DNA of 64,000 bases from Pegoplata infirma. Taxonomy: Eukaryota > Arthropoda > Insecta > Diptera > Anthomyiidae. Within the stretch, counting starts at the first letter, position 1. Each line of letters opens with the position of its first letter. The translations under genes were made by a program, and so were the position numbers. Under the pieces are notes generated by a model. That model was not told the DNA's origin. It saw only the letters and a list, made by a program, of their open reading frames with translations, and did not search any database. Shown piece after piece: positions 1 through 12,374 of this stretch. The DNA lies in NCBI GenBank assembly GCA_963921195.1, contig OY992540.1:42431890-42495889 (forward strand). Reading direction: 5' to 3'.

Positions 1-365
1 CCTTCCCATTTTCCATCCTTCCCATTTTCTCCTCCCTTTATCGCGACCTTAAAATAAGGAATGCAACCCTTATTTTTTTCGAAAATTTTTTGGTTATAGT
101 AGGTCTTGTAGAGCATATTATGAGCTTCAAAACAAACCAAAAATGGGCTTTCTAGCTATAATAGAACCAACGATATTAAGTCTTTACGGTATAAAGTTTC
201 GCGACTCGGAGATTTTGGCGGAAATTTTGACCCACCGTATTTTCGGCCCCTGTTTACTTAGAGGGCTGAAAATTTGCATTTGTTAGTTTTTTACGTAGTG
301 TAAGAACTAAACAAAATTTCATCAATATCGGAGGGGGTCAAAAATATTCATGATTGATTTCACTA
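1..365. other. Intergenic, no gene seen
   Basis: The first ~45 bases are a short pyrimidine-rich direct repeat (CCTTCCCATTTTC repeated). The remainder is AT-rich with no coding signal. It ends at the TA flank of the next inverted-repeat element. Confidence 0.5.
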
Positions 366-1055
366 CACTCAAAAAAATACGTTAGTAGATTTACTAATTT
401 TTTTTTGCTAACGCTAGTTAGCTAAATTTTAGCAAATTTTTAGTTGTGATTAGCATGTTAGCAAAAAATTCTTGTAAACTTCATTTAGCACATTAGCAAT
501 TTTAAACAAATTTTGAACTAATTTCTTTTGCTATATTTGAAATTGAGTTGACAACATTTTTACAAGATTTTTTGCTAATATTAGCAGAAATAAATGGTAA
601 ATTTTTTTTTATTTTCAGAAAACTTAAAATGGCGCTATCTCGGAAACTAAGCCAGATAGAGCAAAATAGAGGCCATTTTTGGTTCTCGGGCTCTCCATAG
701 TATCGCCGATCCTCTCCACATGTGTGGACCCTAATGGGTCCTAACTTTGGATCCAAAAAAGTTAGCATTCCCGAAAATTTTAAAATGCTCATATCTCGGT
801 AAATATTGCCGACACAACAAAAAGTGCAAAAGCATTTTTGTAGCTCTTAACACGTAGAACAAGACCGGGTCCGAACCCAATGGGGTCCTCAAATGTGTAT
901 GAACTAAGTTGAAATAAAAAAAAAATTCAGTTGACTAATTTTTAGCAAAACGTTTTTGCTAACTTTACCAAAAAAATTGTGGGTTCAAAATCAGCAAATT
1001 TTCTTGTAGGTTTACAAGCTTTTTTTGCTAACTTTACAGTTTTTTTTTTTGAGTG
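366..1055. mobile_element. TIR element at a TA site (MITE-like), CACTCAAAAAAA family
   Basis: The segment starts TA|CACTCAAAAAAA and ends TTTTTTTGAGTG|TA, so it has inverted ends and a TA on each side, as expected for a non-autonomous Tc1/mariner-type element. Its interior repeats GCTAAC/GTTAGC motifs (for example TTTTGCTAACTTTA). The ORFs in it (502-792 and others) are AT-driven and match nothing I know. Similar ends occur at 4158-4707 and 59270-59498. The superfamily is inferred from the TA flanks only. Confidence 0.55.
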
Positions 1056-2205
1056 TAAGACTGACCCATAGGGGTTTTCGCACTTTTTGAAAAAAAAAAA
1101 AAATGTTTAACTTTAAAACTCGAAAAAAAATTTTGAAATATTTTCTTTTACTGTCGAAATACAATTTTTCATTTAACCGGATTCTGTTTCGCTTTAATTT
1201 ATTTGAATGATTGGGTTTTACTTTTATTATTGTTGGCAATATATTGGAAAGCTAAAAAGCATTTCGTCATAAATATTTTAATAGATTACAATTCATTCGT
1301 TAAATCAATCATTATTTTAATTGACTACAAATAAAAAATTGATAACAATTGTGATCATAATCGAAAAATGTTGATGGAAATAATATTTAATTAATCACCT
1401 ATTAACTTGGTGATTGGTATAACAATTTTCTTCATAGGAGGAGTTTTTCGTGATTAAAATTCGTTTTTAATTATTTCTGTGTACTTCTATTTGATTATGG
1501 TTGATATCCCAATATGGTTTTTTGCATTTTTAATTGTTTTAAATAATGCTTAATGATGTTAAAAAAAAAATTGTTTGCTGGTTTATTACACACCCAAAAA
1601 CGCAGACATGCCAAATGATACGATTTATTGTGTGAGTATTACATTCATATTCCTTTCGTCACTTACGTACTAATTCAGAGTAAATAATTGTGTGAATATA
1701 GTATAAGAGTTTATGCCGCAAAATTAAAATATGACAAGTGTTATGAGTATTAAGACCGTATTCGAAACACCCTTTTCCTTTCGTTTTTTTTCTGAAAAGA
1801 AATTATGACAGCCGATCTGAGTTGGCAAGTACTTCAATTTAAGCTAAATGGATTATCTATCCAGATAAATGATACTGACAAACGAGATAACTGATAGCTA
1901 TAGCAATTCTCGTGAAGTTTATCCAAATTTTCACATACAAAGATGTCAAAGTCAATATAATTTTTTAATTTTTTTTGTCCTTTAGCTCGAACTCCAATAT
2001 TTTCATTTCTAATTTAATGGACTCACAGTGGACCCATATTCAATGTATTTTTTCCTAAAAGAAATCGTGTCGAGTCGGTTTCTTTATACACTCTAGTAAA
2101 AAAGTTGATTTCGTCCTTGTCAAGAATTTTGATATCCTCAAAAATGTAAAAAAATTATTGCTTCTTTAAAAAAGAAAATTTTAAACAAAAATAATTTTGA
2201 CAACA
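1056..2205. other. AT-rich stretch, nothing recognised
   Basis: No open frame with coding character, no RNA gene and no clear repeat boundary seen. Confidence 0.4.
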
Positions 2206-3108
2206 AATATTACACTTTCTCAAATTCTGAGATATATTTCCAATAGCAAAAGTCTCAGATTCTAAGACATTCTTCCTATTAAAAAAGTCGCAGATTCTGC
2301 GATATTTTTTCTATAAAAAATAGCAGATTCTGTGATATTTTTCCTTTAAAAAGTCGCAGATTCTGAGACATTTTTTTAATAGAAAATGTCGCAGATTTTG
2401 AGACATATTTTCGATAGAAAAAGCCTCAGATTCTACAAAATTTTTCTTTGGAGAAAGTCTCCGATCTGATTTTGCTTACAGAAAAAGTCTCAGATTCTGA
2501 GGCACTTTTTTTTATAGAAAATGTCCCAGATCCTGAGATTTTTTTTATACAAAAAGTCTCATATTCTGAGACCTTTTTTCTTATAGAAAAAGTCTCAGAT
2601 TCCGAGCATTTTTCTTATAGAAAAAGTCTCAGATTCTGAGACATTTTTCTTATAGAAAAAAGAAAAATTTCTCGGAATCTTATACTTTTTCTATAGGAAA
2701 AATGTCTCGGGATCTGAGATTTTTCGTTTAGGACAAATGTCGCAAAATCTGACACCTTTTCTATAGAAAAAATGTCTTAGAATCTAAGACTTTTTCTATA
2801 AGAAAAATGTATCTGAGCCTGAAACTATTTCTATAGATAAAATGTCTCAGAATCTGAGAATTTTTTAGTAGGAAAAATGTCTCACAATCTGAAACATTTT
2901 CTATAGAAAAAATTTCTCAGATTCTGAGACTTTTTATATAGGCAAAATGGTTCAAAATCTGAGACTTTTTCTATATAAAAAATGTCTCAGAATCTGTGTT
3001 TTTTCTATTAGAAATATATCTCAGAATCTAGGGGTTTTTTCTATAAGAAAAATGTCTCAGAGTCTAAAACTTTAATAAAAATATATTTTTCTATAAGAAA
3101 AATTTCTC
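2206..3108. repeat. Diverged 35-bp tandem array, inverted in its middle
   Basis: Repeated units of the form AGTCTCAGATTCTGAGACA followed by TTTTTCTTATAGAAAA. Units from ~2220 to ~2650 read in one orientation (T-run after GAGACA). From ~2680 to ~3108 they read as the reverse complement (AAAAATGTCTCAGAATCTGAGAC). Units differ by many substitutions, so this is an old array. Confidence 0.85.
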
Positions 3109-3720
3109 TGAATCTGACAAGTAAAGTATTTCAACCGTTATAAATTGATTTGCCTGAAACTTATAATAATATATGTATAAAAGAGACGATTTTGATGTTG
3201 GGGTAACTAGGCTTATCGGTCATATCAGGGTTTAAAAATTTCCTTGCCCCTTAAGAAACAGTGTGAACCTTCGGGAGGACTCCCATAACTTTCGAGCTAA
3301 CAGGAATATTGTCTAGAGCAAAAATATGTGTCGACTTAAAATTAATAAAAATTATTTCGTATTCATATGGCTATAGTAGTATATAGTATAGCACATAAAT
3401 ACCACCCAAAATTTACACATTTTCTTGAACAAAATATATAACGAAGCCGAAATTTTACGAAAGTTATCCCACCGTATGAACCGATTTGCTTGACACTTAA
3501 AATATATATAACAGACAATTCTAAGGTTGGGGTGTCTCGTCTTATCGGCAATATCGGTGAATAAGGGGCTCAAAAAATGGGTAAAAAAACGAAAAATCGA
3601 TTTTTCAGCCATTTCATTTTGAAAATCTATACATGTATTTAAGAAACCTTTTTTCTTATATGACGTTCCTATAGTAAAATTTTTAGAACATTTTCCCAAG
3701 AAAAAATTTCTTAAATTTCT
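3109..3720. repeat. Interspersed repeat, GACAAG...CTTATCGGCCATATC family
   Basis: It begins CTGACAAGTAAAGTATTTC exactly where the 35-bp array stops. It contains the family core (GATTTGC..GAAACTTA, TATATAAAAGAGAC, GGCTTATCGGTCATATC) twice, near 3120-3250 and 3470-3620. Other copies are at 34640-35050 and 43318-43912. Short ORFs here are not convincing. Confidence 0.6.
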
Positions 3721-3724
3721 CAAA

Positions 3725-4135
3725 AGTAATTCTCAGATTTCCTGTTGAAAAATTATGGGATTTTTCCTATAGAAAAATTCTCAGTTTTGTCATATATAAA
3801 AATTCTTATATCTTTCCTATAGAAAAATTTTTAAAATTTTTCCTTTAGAAAAATTCTTAAAATTTTTCCTATTGAAAAATTCTTAAAATTTTTCCTATTG
3901 AAAAATTCTCAGATTTTTTCTATAGAAAAAAAAATATATAAATTTTGCCCTTTAGAAAAATTACAAATGTTTCCTCTAAAGAAACTCTAAGATTTTTCCA
4001 ATAAAAAAATTCTCAGATATTTCCTATAAAAAAAATTTTAGCTTTTTTCTATAGAAAAATCCCAGATTTTCCCTATAGAAAAATTCTCTAATGTTTCTAA
4101 AGCGAAATTCCCAAATTAATGTTTTTAATCATGTT
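3725..4135. repeat. Short-unit variant of the 35-bp array
   Basis: Units of roughly 25-35 bp built from TTTTTCCTATAGAAAAATTCTCAGA. They keep the CTATAGAAAAA half of the 35-bp unit but mostly lack the GTCTCAGA...TCTGAGAC palindrome. Confidence 0.6.
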
Positions 4136-4157
4136 TTAATATTTAGAGACTTTTTTA

Positions 4158-4707
4158 CATTCAAAATAATAACTCTGTAAAATACTCTGTAAAATGACTG
4201 TAATCTCAATTCAACAGATATTTGACAGAGTTTTCTGTCAAAATACAGATTTAAAGAAAATACTTGGTATTTTGTTGTGTTATATTACTTTTTACTTTGC
4301 AATCTTAATTTTACAGATAATTAACAGAGTTTTCTGCTAAAATACAGATCTAAGCAAAATACTTCGTATTTTTGATAACCAAAAAAGTTTTCTGTTTTGA
4401 GTAGTTTTTGTTTTTGTTAAAAACATCAAAATTTTATCTGTATATTTTTTTATTTTTTTTGAGAAAAAGTTGAAAAAGTAGTAAAAAAAAGTTATAAAAA
4501 TTACCGAGTTTTCTCTGTAAAAAAGCTTTCATATTTAACCAATATTTTACTATAAACTCTGTAAATTAATAGTTTTTTTCTGTCAAAATCATTTTACAGA
4601 GTTTTTTAGTAAAATTACCAAGAAATGTTGTTATCTGGAAAAGTATTGTGTACTCTATTAAATTAGCAGAGTTTTTCTGTAATTCAACAGAGTTATTATT
4701 TTGAGTG
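4158..4707. mobile_element. TIR element at a TA site (MITE-like)
   Basis: Left end TA|CATTCAAAATAATAACTCTG and right end CAGAGTTATTATTTTGAGTG|TA form a ~20-bp terminal inverted repeat with one mismatch, flanked by TA. The interior repeats CTCTGTAAAAT / ATTTTACAGAG. No coding capacity. Confidence 0.75.
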
Positions 4708-4709
4708 TA

Positions 4710-5745
4710 TATATAGAAAAACTCTAAGATTCGTAGACATTTTTTAGTCAGAAAAATTTTAAGATTTTTAGATATTTTTCGTTTTCTTACTTCCCATCTC
4801 TTTTTTTTTATTTTCTTTCTATTTTTCCTTTAAAATCGGTTTGGGCTAAATTTCCTTTCACCCCCCAATTCTATAGAAAATATTACTCAAACTTTGGGAA
4901 ATTGCCTAAAAAAATATTAAAAAGCATTAAGATAAATTTTTCAAATTTCAGGTATTTACTATTGGAAATTACTCCAGAATCTGATAATTTTGGTGTAGGA
5001 AAAACGTTTCAGAATTTATCGGTAAAAAAAATTTAATAAAATAAAAATCATTATAGTTTTCAATTGAAAAATGTACTAAACTTAAAATTTTTCTATGGAA
5101 GAATTGCCTCACTATCTGAGATTTAGTCTACATGAAAATGAAACAGCCTCTTAGAATTTTTCTCTACCAAGAATTTCCTAAATTCCAAAAGTTTTCCTAC
5201 AATTTAAATGCCTCAGGTCCTCAGAATAGAAAACTAAATATTTAAAAAGCACCACAGAATCTCAAAATGTCTTAGAAAAAAAAAAAAAAAATTCTGTATA
5301 GAAAATTTTCCAGAATCTGCGAATTTTTCTAAAAGAAAAGTAAAATGAAAAAAAAATTCTGGATGAAAATGTCTCAAATCTGATATTTTTCCATTGGAAA
5401 TTTTTTTCAGAATCTGAGTCTTATACTATAAGAAAAACTATTTAGAATATGAGAATTTTGCTAAAGGACAATTTCAAATTTGTATGTTACATCAAAACCA
5501 AAAAACCACCCATTCTAAACTACAAACTTAATAACAAATTTTATATGATTTTCTTTCTTAGGGAGGAACTGACTTGACTATAAAAGTATTATAATTTCAA
5601 GCAAATACAAAAAAAAAAAATGTTTTGCGAGAGAGATTTGTGCATATGATTAAACATTGTTTATGGTATTTTGTTAAATAAATTTATTTAAATACTGAGT
5701 TGAAGAAGCCTTTTCTGTGGTGAATATCCCGCTTTTTGTTGTTGT
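4710..5745. other. Degraded relatives of the 35-bp repeat, then unique AT-rich DNA
   Basis: Scattered remnants of AGAAAAATTTCTCAGAATCTGAGA type are readable to about 5480. The rest holds no recognised feature. Confidence 0.4.
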
Positions 5746-5779
5746 ATGATAATAATGATGATGATGATGATGTTGATGT
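5746..5779. repeat. (GAT)n microsatellite
   Basis: Imperfect run of GAT/AAT trinucleotides upstream of the cuticle gene promoter. Confidence 0.8.
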
Positions 5780-5902
5780 TACTACGGGTTTACAAATACA
5801 AAATTTGAATTTTTGTTATACTACTGATGTACATATAAATAATTATACGGGTTGGCAGAGTTTTTTTTTTTGTGGCGGGATTTGGTTTGATTTTGTTTAA
5901 AC

Positions 5903-5942
5903 TATAAAAGCCAGGGTATGAGCAAAATTTAAATTAAACAGT
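5903..5942 (+). promoter_or_regulatory. Core promoter of the cuticle gene (TATA box and initiator)
   Basis: TATAAAAG lies at 5903-5910. An arthropod-like initiator ACAGTT lies at 5938-5943, the usual 30-35 bp downstream. Transcription from about 5940 gives a ~225-base A-rich 5' UTR with no ATG before 6164. The spacing is seen in the sequence; use as a promoter is inferred. Confidence 0.7.
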
Positions 5943-6163
5943 TGCCGAAAGATCACCCAATAACAAACGCATCCAGACACCACCCATTCAAACATTTACT
6001 CATTCAGCTATAAAAAGAAACAAGTGAATTTGTTAAAACCAACAGAAAAAAAAAATAAAACAGAATTTGATTTAAACGTGCGTTAAGAATTCAAATTAAA
6101 AATAATTTGTTAAAAACAACAGCAAAAAAGAACATATAAAAAATTCTAAAAAAAATCATCATC

Positions 6164-7542
6164 ATGGCAAAAACAGTATTAAAATGTATCCTTTTGTTAA
6201 ATATTTTTATAAATTTAACACAAGCTGCTGTACAACAAATCAATAATCAACCTGGTTATACACAAAATTCCTTGGACGATGCTCGATTTGCTCCACGTTC
6301 CAGTAGTGTGAGTAGTGTTCCTTCAAAGGATAAGACCAAATTTGAATATGATCATGTAAATGATTTGGACAATCGTGTGTTGGAACAATTTGATCATCGT
6401 TATCCTGATGGCAGTTATGAATTCCGTTACGAATTGGCCGATGGACAGGCACGTTATGAAAGAGGATATTTTATTAAAATTAATCATCAGAAATCACTTG
6501 TAGTTGTCGGTTATTATTCCTATCGTATGCCAAATGGACATATTTTAACTGTATTCTATAATGCCGATCGTCATGGTTATAGACAAAATCAATGTAAGTT
6601 TAAATATTTTAAAGAAAAGTTGTCAGATTTTAAGACATTTTTCCTATGGAAAATGTCTCAGATTCTGAGACAATTTTCCTATAGAAAAAGTGTTAGATTC
6701 TGAAATATTTTTGGTATTGAAAAAGTCTCAGATACAGAGAAATTTTTCCTATAGAAAAGACTCTGATTCTGATACAGTTTTCTTATAAAGGAAGACGTTT
6801 TTCTTATAAAAAACCTTTCAGATTGTGTAAAATTTTTCCTATAGGAAAAGTCTCAGATTCTAAGACATTTTTCTCACAAAAAAAGTCTCAGATTCTGAGC
6901 TATTTTTCTTATAGAAAAAGTCTCAGATTCCGAGACACTTTTCTTATAGACAAAGTATCAGATTCTAAGATATTTTTCTCACAGACAAATTTTCAGATTC
7001 TGAGACATTTTTCTCACAGAAAAAAATTCAGATTCTGAGACATTTTTCTCACAGAAATAATTTATCCTGACACTTTTTTTATTTAGAAAAATTCTTAGAT
7101 TCTGAGACATTTTTCCTACAAAAAAAGTTGCTGATTCTGGGGCATTTTTCTTATAAAAAAAATTTCAGATTCTGAGACATTTCACTTAAAGAAAAAGTAG
7201 CAGATTCTGAGACATTTTTCTTATAGAAAAATTTTCAGAGTCTAACACATTTTTCCTATAGAAAAAGTCGTTGATTCTGAAACATTTTTCTATAGAAAAA
7301 ATTGGATTCTAAAACATTTTTTCCACAAAAAAATTCTAAAATTTCTAATTTTAATTATTATTCTAATTATTTCTTTTAAATATTTTCTAATTTTAGCTAT
7401 TACTCGTGATACCCTACCTGACTTACCACGTTCCATAGAGGTTCCTCAATTTAAGGAAGATTCTGAAGATGATGTTTCAACTACAACAACAAAATCGAAT
7501 TACAATAACGCTCATACGACTACCAATCGTAATCACTTTTAA
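6164..7542 (+). CDS. Cuticular protein, Rebers-Riddiford (chitin_bind_4) family, two exons
   Basis: Exon 1 is 6164-6593, with donor CAAT|GTAAGT. Exon 2 is 7397-7542, with acceptor CTAATTTTAG|CTATTAC. Joined in phase they give 191 residues ending at TAA 7540-7542. Residues 1-21 are a hydrophobic signal peptide (MAKTVLKCILLLNIFINLTQA), so the product is secreted into cuticle. Residues ~79-140 form the RR chitin-binding domain: DGSYEFRYELADGQARYERG, then VVGYYSYRMPNGH, then TVFYNADRHGYR. This resembles RR-1, whose consensus is GSYxYxxPDG...YxADxxGY. The tail after residue 143 is acidic and Thr-rich (EDSEDD, TTTTK). The known family role is binding chitin in exoskeleton; the stage of expression cannot be read. 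The start is the first ATG after the TATA-defined cap region and is followed at once by the signal peptide. Oddity: the 803-bp intron is almost entirely 35-bp repeat. Reading through the donor would add 36 repeat-coded residues and then stop at 6703. Confidence 0.92.
6625..7345 (+). repeat. 35-bp tandem array inside the cuticle gene intron
   Basis: About 20 diverged units of AGTCTCAGATTCTGAGACATTTTTCTTATAGAAAA lie between the splice donor at 6594 and acceptor at 7396, all in one orientation. The last ~50 bases before the acceptor are AT-rich and free of the repeat. Confidence 0.9.
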
Positions 7543-7649
7543 GTTATTCCAATATTAATTTTTTTTTTTTGAAAAATTAATTTTTGTGAATGAGTATTCC
7601 CATCAGTATTTTAATTAATAGTATTAGAACTTGGTAAAATTATCAATTT

Positions 7650-7690
7650 AATAAAAGCAAACTAACCCAACTAAAAAATGAATCAATAAA
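7650..7690 (+). terminator. Poly(A) signals of the cuticle gene
   Basis: AATAAA at 7650-7655 and again at 7685-7690, about 110-150 bases after the stop codon. Either could direct 3' end formation. Confidence 0.6.
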
Positions 7691-7727
7691 ATTTTTATAC
7701 AATAAAAAAATATCAAAATTTATTAAA

Positions 7728-7945
7728 AAACAAGTAAAAAATATAAATTCGGCATTGCCGAATGTATATACGTAATCATGAGTGAAATTTATTTTTACTG
7801 ACGTGATCGTGAGTGCGCGTGATTAGAAAAAATAGTTGCATTGGTGAGCGTGCGTTAATAATAATTTTTTTCACGCGAGTTTGCGTCATTGTTTTGTGTT
7901 GTCTGAAACAGAAAACAATATTGAAGAAGAAATCGAAAAAAGTAA
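7728..7945 (-). mobile_element. DINE-1-like 3' end fragment, then CGTGAGTG-rich DNA
   Basis: Read on the minus strand, 7772-7728 has the family 3' hairpin (TTCGGCAATGCCGAA) followed by ACTTGTTTTT. Bases 7775-7895 carry dispersed GTGAGTG/CACGCG motifs like those near 13160-13276, 49440-49600 and 50510-50910. Confidence 0.6.
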
Positions 7946-8415
7946 AAAACTAGTAAAAAAGTTAAATTCGGCCTTGTCGAATGTAGTGATACCCTCCACA
8001 ATTTCAAAAAGATTATTGAAAAAAACTTTATTTAAGAGGAAATTACTTTTGAAAAAAAAAAAAAAAATTGAAAAAAATCTGCGTTTTTTTTCTTTTTTTT
8101 GTCAAAAAAATATGTTCGTTCTTGTTTTAATACCATTTGGTGTTCAATTATGTTCACATATGTCAACCAGCAGCCGAATTAAAGCATTTTGTATGTTTAG
8201 GTTATGTTGAATGTACCAACATTTTGGAGGTGTCCTTATATTTTTGTTCATAACTTTTGAACCGCTGAACCGATATCGCTCAAATGCAATACCAAACTTC
8301 TTGGGAGAACTTCTAAAAATATGAAAAGTTTCAGTCATCTCCGTGTAATATTTTGGCCGTACTCACCACGGACATTGCTAGAATGTCTTAAAATCGATCG
8401 GTGATCATGAATATA

Positions 8416-10362
8416 TGGGGCATTCCATGTGAAATCGGACACTTTGAAAAACTTTTTTTTAGATTTTCCCAATTTGTTCACAGTTTTAAGTACCCTTCGA
8501 AAACTCCTTCGTGGTAAATTTTCAGATTTTTTTGATGACCCGTTCAAAAGATATCGAATTTTTAAAAATTGGTAGTTTGTTCTTTACTCAAACTTCTTTT
8601 AATCCTAACTTCTTCAATAATGGTCCAAATTTCAAATTTTTTTTTTTCAAAATTTTTGTTTTTTTACGTACTTTCTAAAAAAAAATCCCAAAAAATTCTT
8701 AAAAGCGCTCTAGTATGCAATTTTTAAGTTTTAAAATTTAAATCTCATTTTTGAAAATGTTTGTACTCTTCGATTTTTTTGAAATTTTTTTGTGTAAAAC
8801 TTCTATCAATTCTACAAATTTTTTGCCCAGAAAGATCGAGGGATAACAATTATTACTATTTTTTAAAATTTTTTGAAAAAATTTTATTGTAATTTTTCAA
8901 TCTTAAAATCATTTCTACTGCTCCAATGGTGCGTCATAGAGGGGTCCCTTATAAGACCAACCCCCATTAATTTTTACGTCTTAACATTTTTTTGGAACAA
9001 ACTAATACCCTATCTCCAATTTCTAAGGGGGCTCCCACACAAAACGACATTTTTTAAAATTTGTTCCAACCGCTCTAACTGCCCTAATAGTGCTCTTAGA
9101 GCAACAAAATGTATGACGGACCCACAATATTTTTTTAGTCCAAACATTTTCTCTGAACATACCTACCCTCTATCTGTAACTGTTAAGGCGGTCCCCATAC
9201 ATTTTTTTTATTTTTTTGTAAATTTGTTTTATTTAATCAGCTTGTACCGGTCCAATGGTGCGTCCGAGAGGGGTCATTAGTGAGACCGACCCCCATTTAT
9301 TTTTACGCTACAACATTTTTTCAAAACATACCTAGGCCCTATCTCCACTCCCTAAGTAGGCTCCCATACAAATAACAGTTGGAGCAAATTTTATAAAAAT
9401 GTAATTTTGTATAAGAGCCTACTTAGGGAGTAGAGATATGGCGTAGGTATGTTTTGAAAAAATGTTGTAGGGTAAAAATAAATGGGGGTCGGTCTCACTA
9501 ATTACCCCTCTCGGACGCACCATTGGACCGGTACAAGCTGATTAAATAAAACAAATTTACAAAAAATAAAAAAAATTGTATGGGGACCGCCTTAACAGTT
9601 AAAGATAGAGGGTAGGTGTGTTCAGAGAAAATGTTTGGACTAAAAAAATATTGCGGGTCGGTCATACATTTTGTTGCTCTAAGAGCACTATTAGGGCAGT
9701 TAGAGCGGTTGGAACAAATTTTAAAAAATGTCGTTTTGTGTGGGAGCCCCCTTAGAAATTGGAGATAGGGTATTAGTTTGTTCCAAAGAAATGTTAAGAC
9801 GTAAAAATTAATGAGGGTTGGTATTATAAAGGACCCCTCTATGACGCACCATTGGAGCAGTAGAAATGATTTTAAGATTTAAAAATTAAAATAAAATTTT
9901 TTCAAAAAATTTTAAAAAATAGTAATAATCGTTATCCCACGATCTTCCTGGGCAAAAAATTTGTAGAATTGATAGAAGTTTTACCCAAAAAAATTTTAAA
10001 AAAATCGAAGAGTACAAACATTTTCAAAAATGAGATTTAAATTTTAAAACTTAAAAATTGCATACTAGAGCTCTTTTAAGAATTTTTTGGGATTTTTTTT
10101 TAGAAAGTACGTAAAAAAACAAAAATTTTGAAAAAAAAAATTGAAATTTGGACCATTATTGAAGAAGTTATGATTAAAAGAAGTTTGAGTAAAGGAACAA
10201 ACTACCAATTTTTAAAAATTCGATATCTTTTGAACGGGTCATCAAAAAAATCTGAAAATTTACCACGAAGGAGTTTTCGAAGGGTACTAAAAACTGTGAA
10301 CAAATTGGGAAAATCTAAAAAAAAAGTTTTTCAAAGTGTCCGATTTTACATGGAATGCCCCA
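8416..10362. mobile_element. Long foldback element with ~950-bp inverted arms, TA-flanked
   Basis: The left arm runs from TGGGGCATTCCATGT (8416) to about 9372. The right arm runs from about 9409 to ACATGGAATGCCCCA (10362) and is its reverse complement with scattered mismatches. A spacer of ~35 bases separates them. It lies inside a DINE-1-like copy, flanked by ATATA and TATAC. Removing it with one TA restores the spacing between GAAT and CTTTATGGGG seen in other copies, so TA is the likely target duplication. ORFs on either arm mirror each other (8335-8547 and 10128-10397) and are not genes. Confidence 0.85.
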
Positions 10363-11307
10363 TATACACTTTATGGGGTCCCATACCGATATTTTGATGA
10401 CTTACAAACGGAATGACAAACTTATATATACCCTCTATCACTAATGGTGTTTTCTTTTCTGGCAAAAAATGTGCCTTTTTTTTGCATTTCGCCCCAAAAA
10501 TTATGTTTTTGTGTTCTTTTCTAAAAAATGTCAACCCTTATAAAGAATATCGTGTTCTTTTCTAAAAATATCTGTCCTATAAAGTGCAAAAAAGTTGCAC
10601 TTTTTACCCCGTAAAAAATCACGGGGTTGAAATTGCCTTATACAACAGCTGACTTTTTCTGTGTTGTTTTCTCAAAACAGCTGTTAAAAAATACAGGGCA
10701 GAGTATTTCTGGATGTTGTGTTCTATTCCAGTCAAATAAAATACAAGTTTTTGAAGGTGTGAGTTAAACATTTTAAAAATGGCAGCATGAAATAACCCCC
10801 CAGGAAATAAGCCCCCAAAATGAAAATGAAACAAGTCCCCAAAAATGGGGACTTATTTCATTACGAAATAAACCCCCAATTTTAAAAATGAAATAAGTCC
10901 CCATCGGAATGCAAAAACACCCCAAAATAAAATGAAATAACACCCCAATTTTGGGGTTTTGTTTCATATGAAATAAATCCCCATTTTGAAAAATGAAATA
11001 AGTCCCCAATTTTAAATTCATTAAACGCTTCCAAAAAAAACATATAAAAGAATTTCAAAACTTTTTTTTTTTTAGTTTTGGCGTTGAAATCATAACTTGT
11101 CTGGTGGTTTATTCATGCAAACTACGAATTTGTGCCCTTTGTTTACATTAACGAATTTATAGTTTTGGTGTAGAACAAAATTTATTTGGAAGACTTTTTT
11201 CACTTTTTTTAGTTCCATTATATATCTTAAGATGTTTTCACGGCAGAAGAAAATTATTGGGAATTTTTCATGTTTCTATTGTTGCAATTAATTATTTCTT
11301 GGTAAGA

Positions 11308-12047
11308 CCCAGCAGAAATTTTGCTGAACGTTCAGCAGCTTTTGGAAGGGGAACTTGAGTAAAGGAGCGCATCCAATTGCGCTGAATTCATGCATGATTC
11401 CCTAAGGCGATGTCCCACTTTAGAGCGCTAGTTGGATACACAGAAACAGCGCTCTTTAGATGCACTGAAATCACGTGTCTTTAGAGCGCTGATTTAAGCA
11501 GAATAAAGATGCTGTAAATTCATGTATCTTTTTAGCGCTGATTTAAGCAGATTAAAGATGCAGTGAATTCATGTATCTTTGTAGAGCTGATTTAAGCAGA
11601 ATAAAGATGCTGTAAATTCAAAGTTGAAATCAAATAACTAAAATGAAAAAAAAAAAATCGGAAGTGAACATCAAAAAAATATCGGAAATTTTCATTTTCA
11701 CATTTTTTATGGGATTTTTTTTGGGAACAGCGGTCAAAGATGCTATGATTGAAGCGCTCTTTGCAGCGCTGATTAATGCGCAATAATGATGCAGTCAAAT
11801 CATGTGTCTTTGTCTAAAACTCATGTTTTTTTATTCAAAAAGTGTTAAAAATATTAAAAAGGAAAGCAAGTGTGAAATTTTATCAAAAAATAATTACACA
11901 TTATAAGTTTTATATAAAAAATCTTAAAAAAAAATTAAAATTTTTTCCCCTTCCTTTTACTGCATCCCTAAGAGCGCTCTTTGGATGCGCTACGGTATGC
12001 TATAAACAGATGCTGTGTCGCCAAAATCTCGATTTATTTCTGCTGGG
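11308..12047. mobile_element. CCCAGCAG element, copy 1
   Basis: It starts CCCAGCAGAAATTTTGCTGA and ends CTCGATTTATTTCTGCTGGG, an inverted terminal pair. GA lies on both sides (possible 2-bp duplication). The interior repeats AGAGCGCTGATTTAAGCAGA and ATGCAGTGAATTCATGTATC. A second copy with the same ends is 23912-25560. No coding region; superfamily undetermined (CACTA-like is possible from the 2-bp duplication and subterminal repeats). Confidence 0.7.
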
Positions 12048-12219
12048 GAGTTTGGAGTTTTTTCATTTTCAACCGATTTAAAAAAGATTAAATTTTTTTC
12101 AAATCCATTATTTATTTTGAGATGTTTAGACGGTAGAAGAAAATTGTTTGGGATTTGTCATGTTTCCGTTGTTACAATTATTTGTTTATGGGAACATTAT
12201 TTCTTGGTAACAGTTTTGG

Positions 12220-12359
12220 CAACGAACTATTTGTTTTGTTGTAGAAAAATATTGTTTGATTGTAAATCGGTTGGAAATGAAAAATTCGCGCGAATTTTTC
12301 ATTTCCAACCGATTTACAATCAAACAATATTTTTCTACAACAAAACTAATAGTTCGTTG
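12220..12359. repeat. 140-bp near-perfect palindrome
   Basis: Reverse-complement symmetric about the 12289/12290 boundary (core GAAAAATTCGCGCGAATTTTTC). Arms are 70 bp with one mismatch noticed near the outer end. Confidence 0.9.
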
Positions 12360-12374
12360 ACTACAAAATATAGT

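Noticed and set aside
8873..9280. 135-codon ORF in the large foldback
   Set aside because: Lies across one arm, with no recognisable domain. The opposite arm does not keep the frame open.
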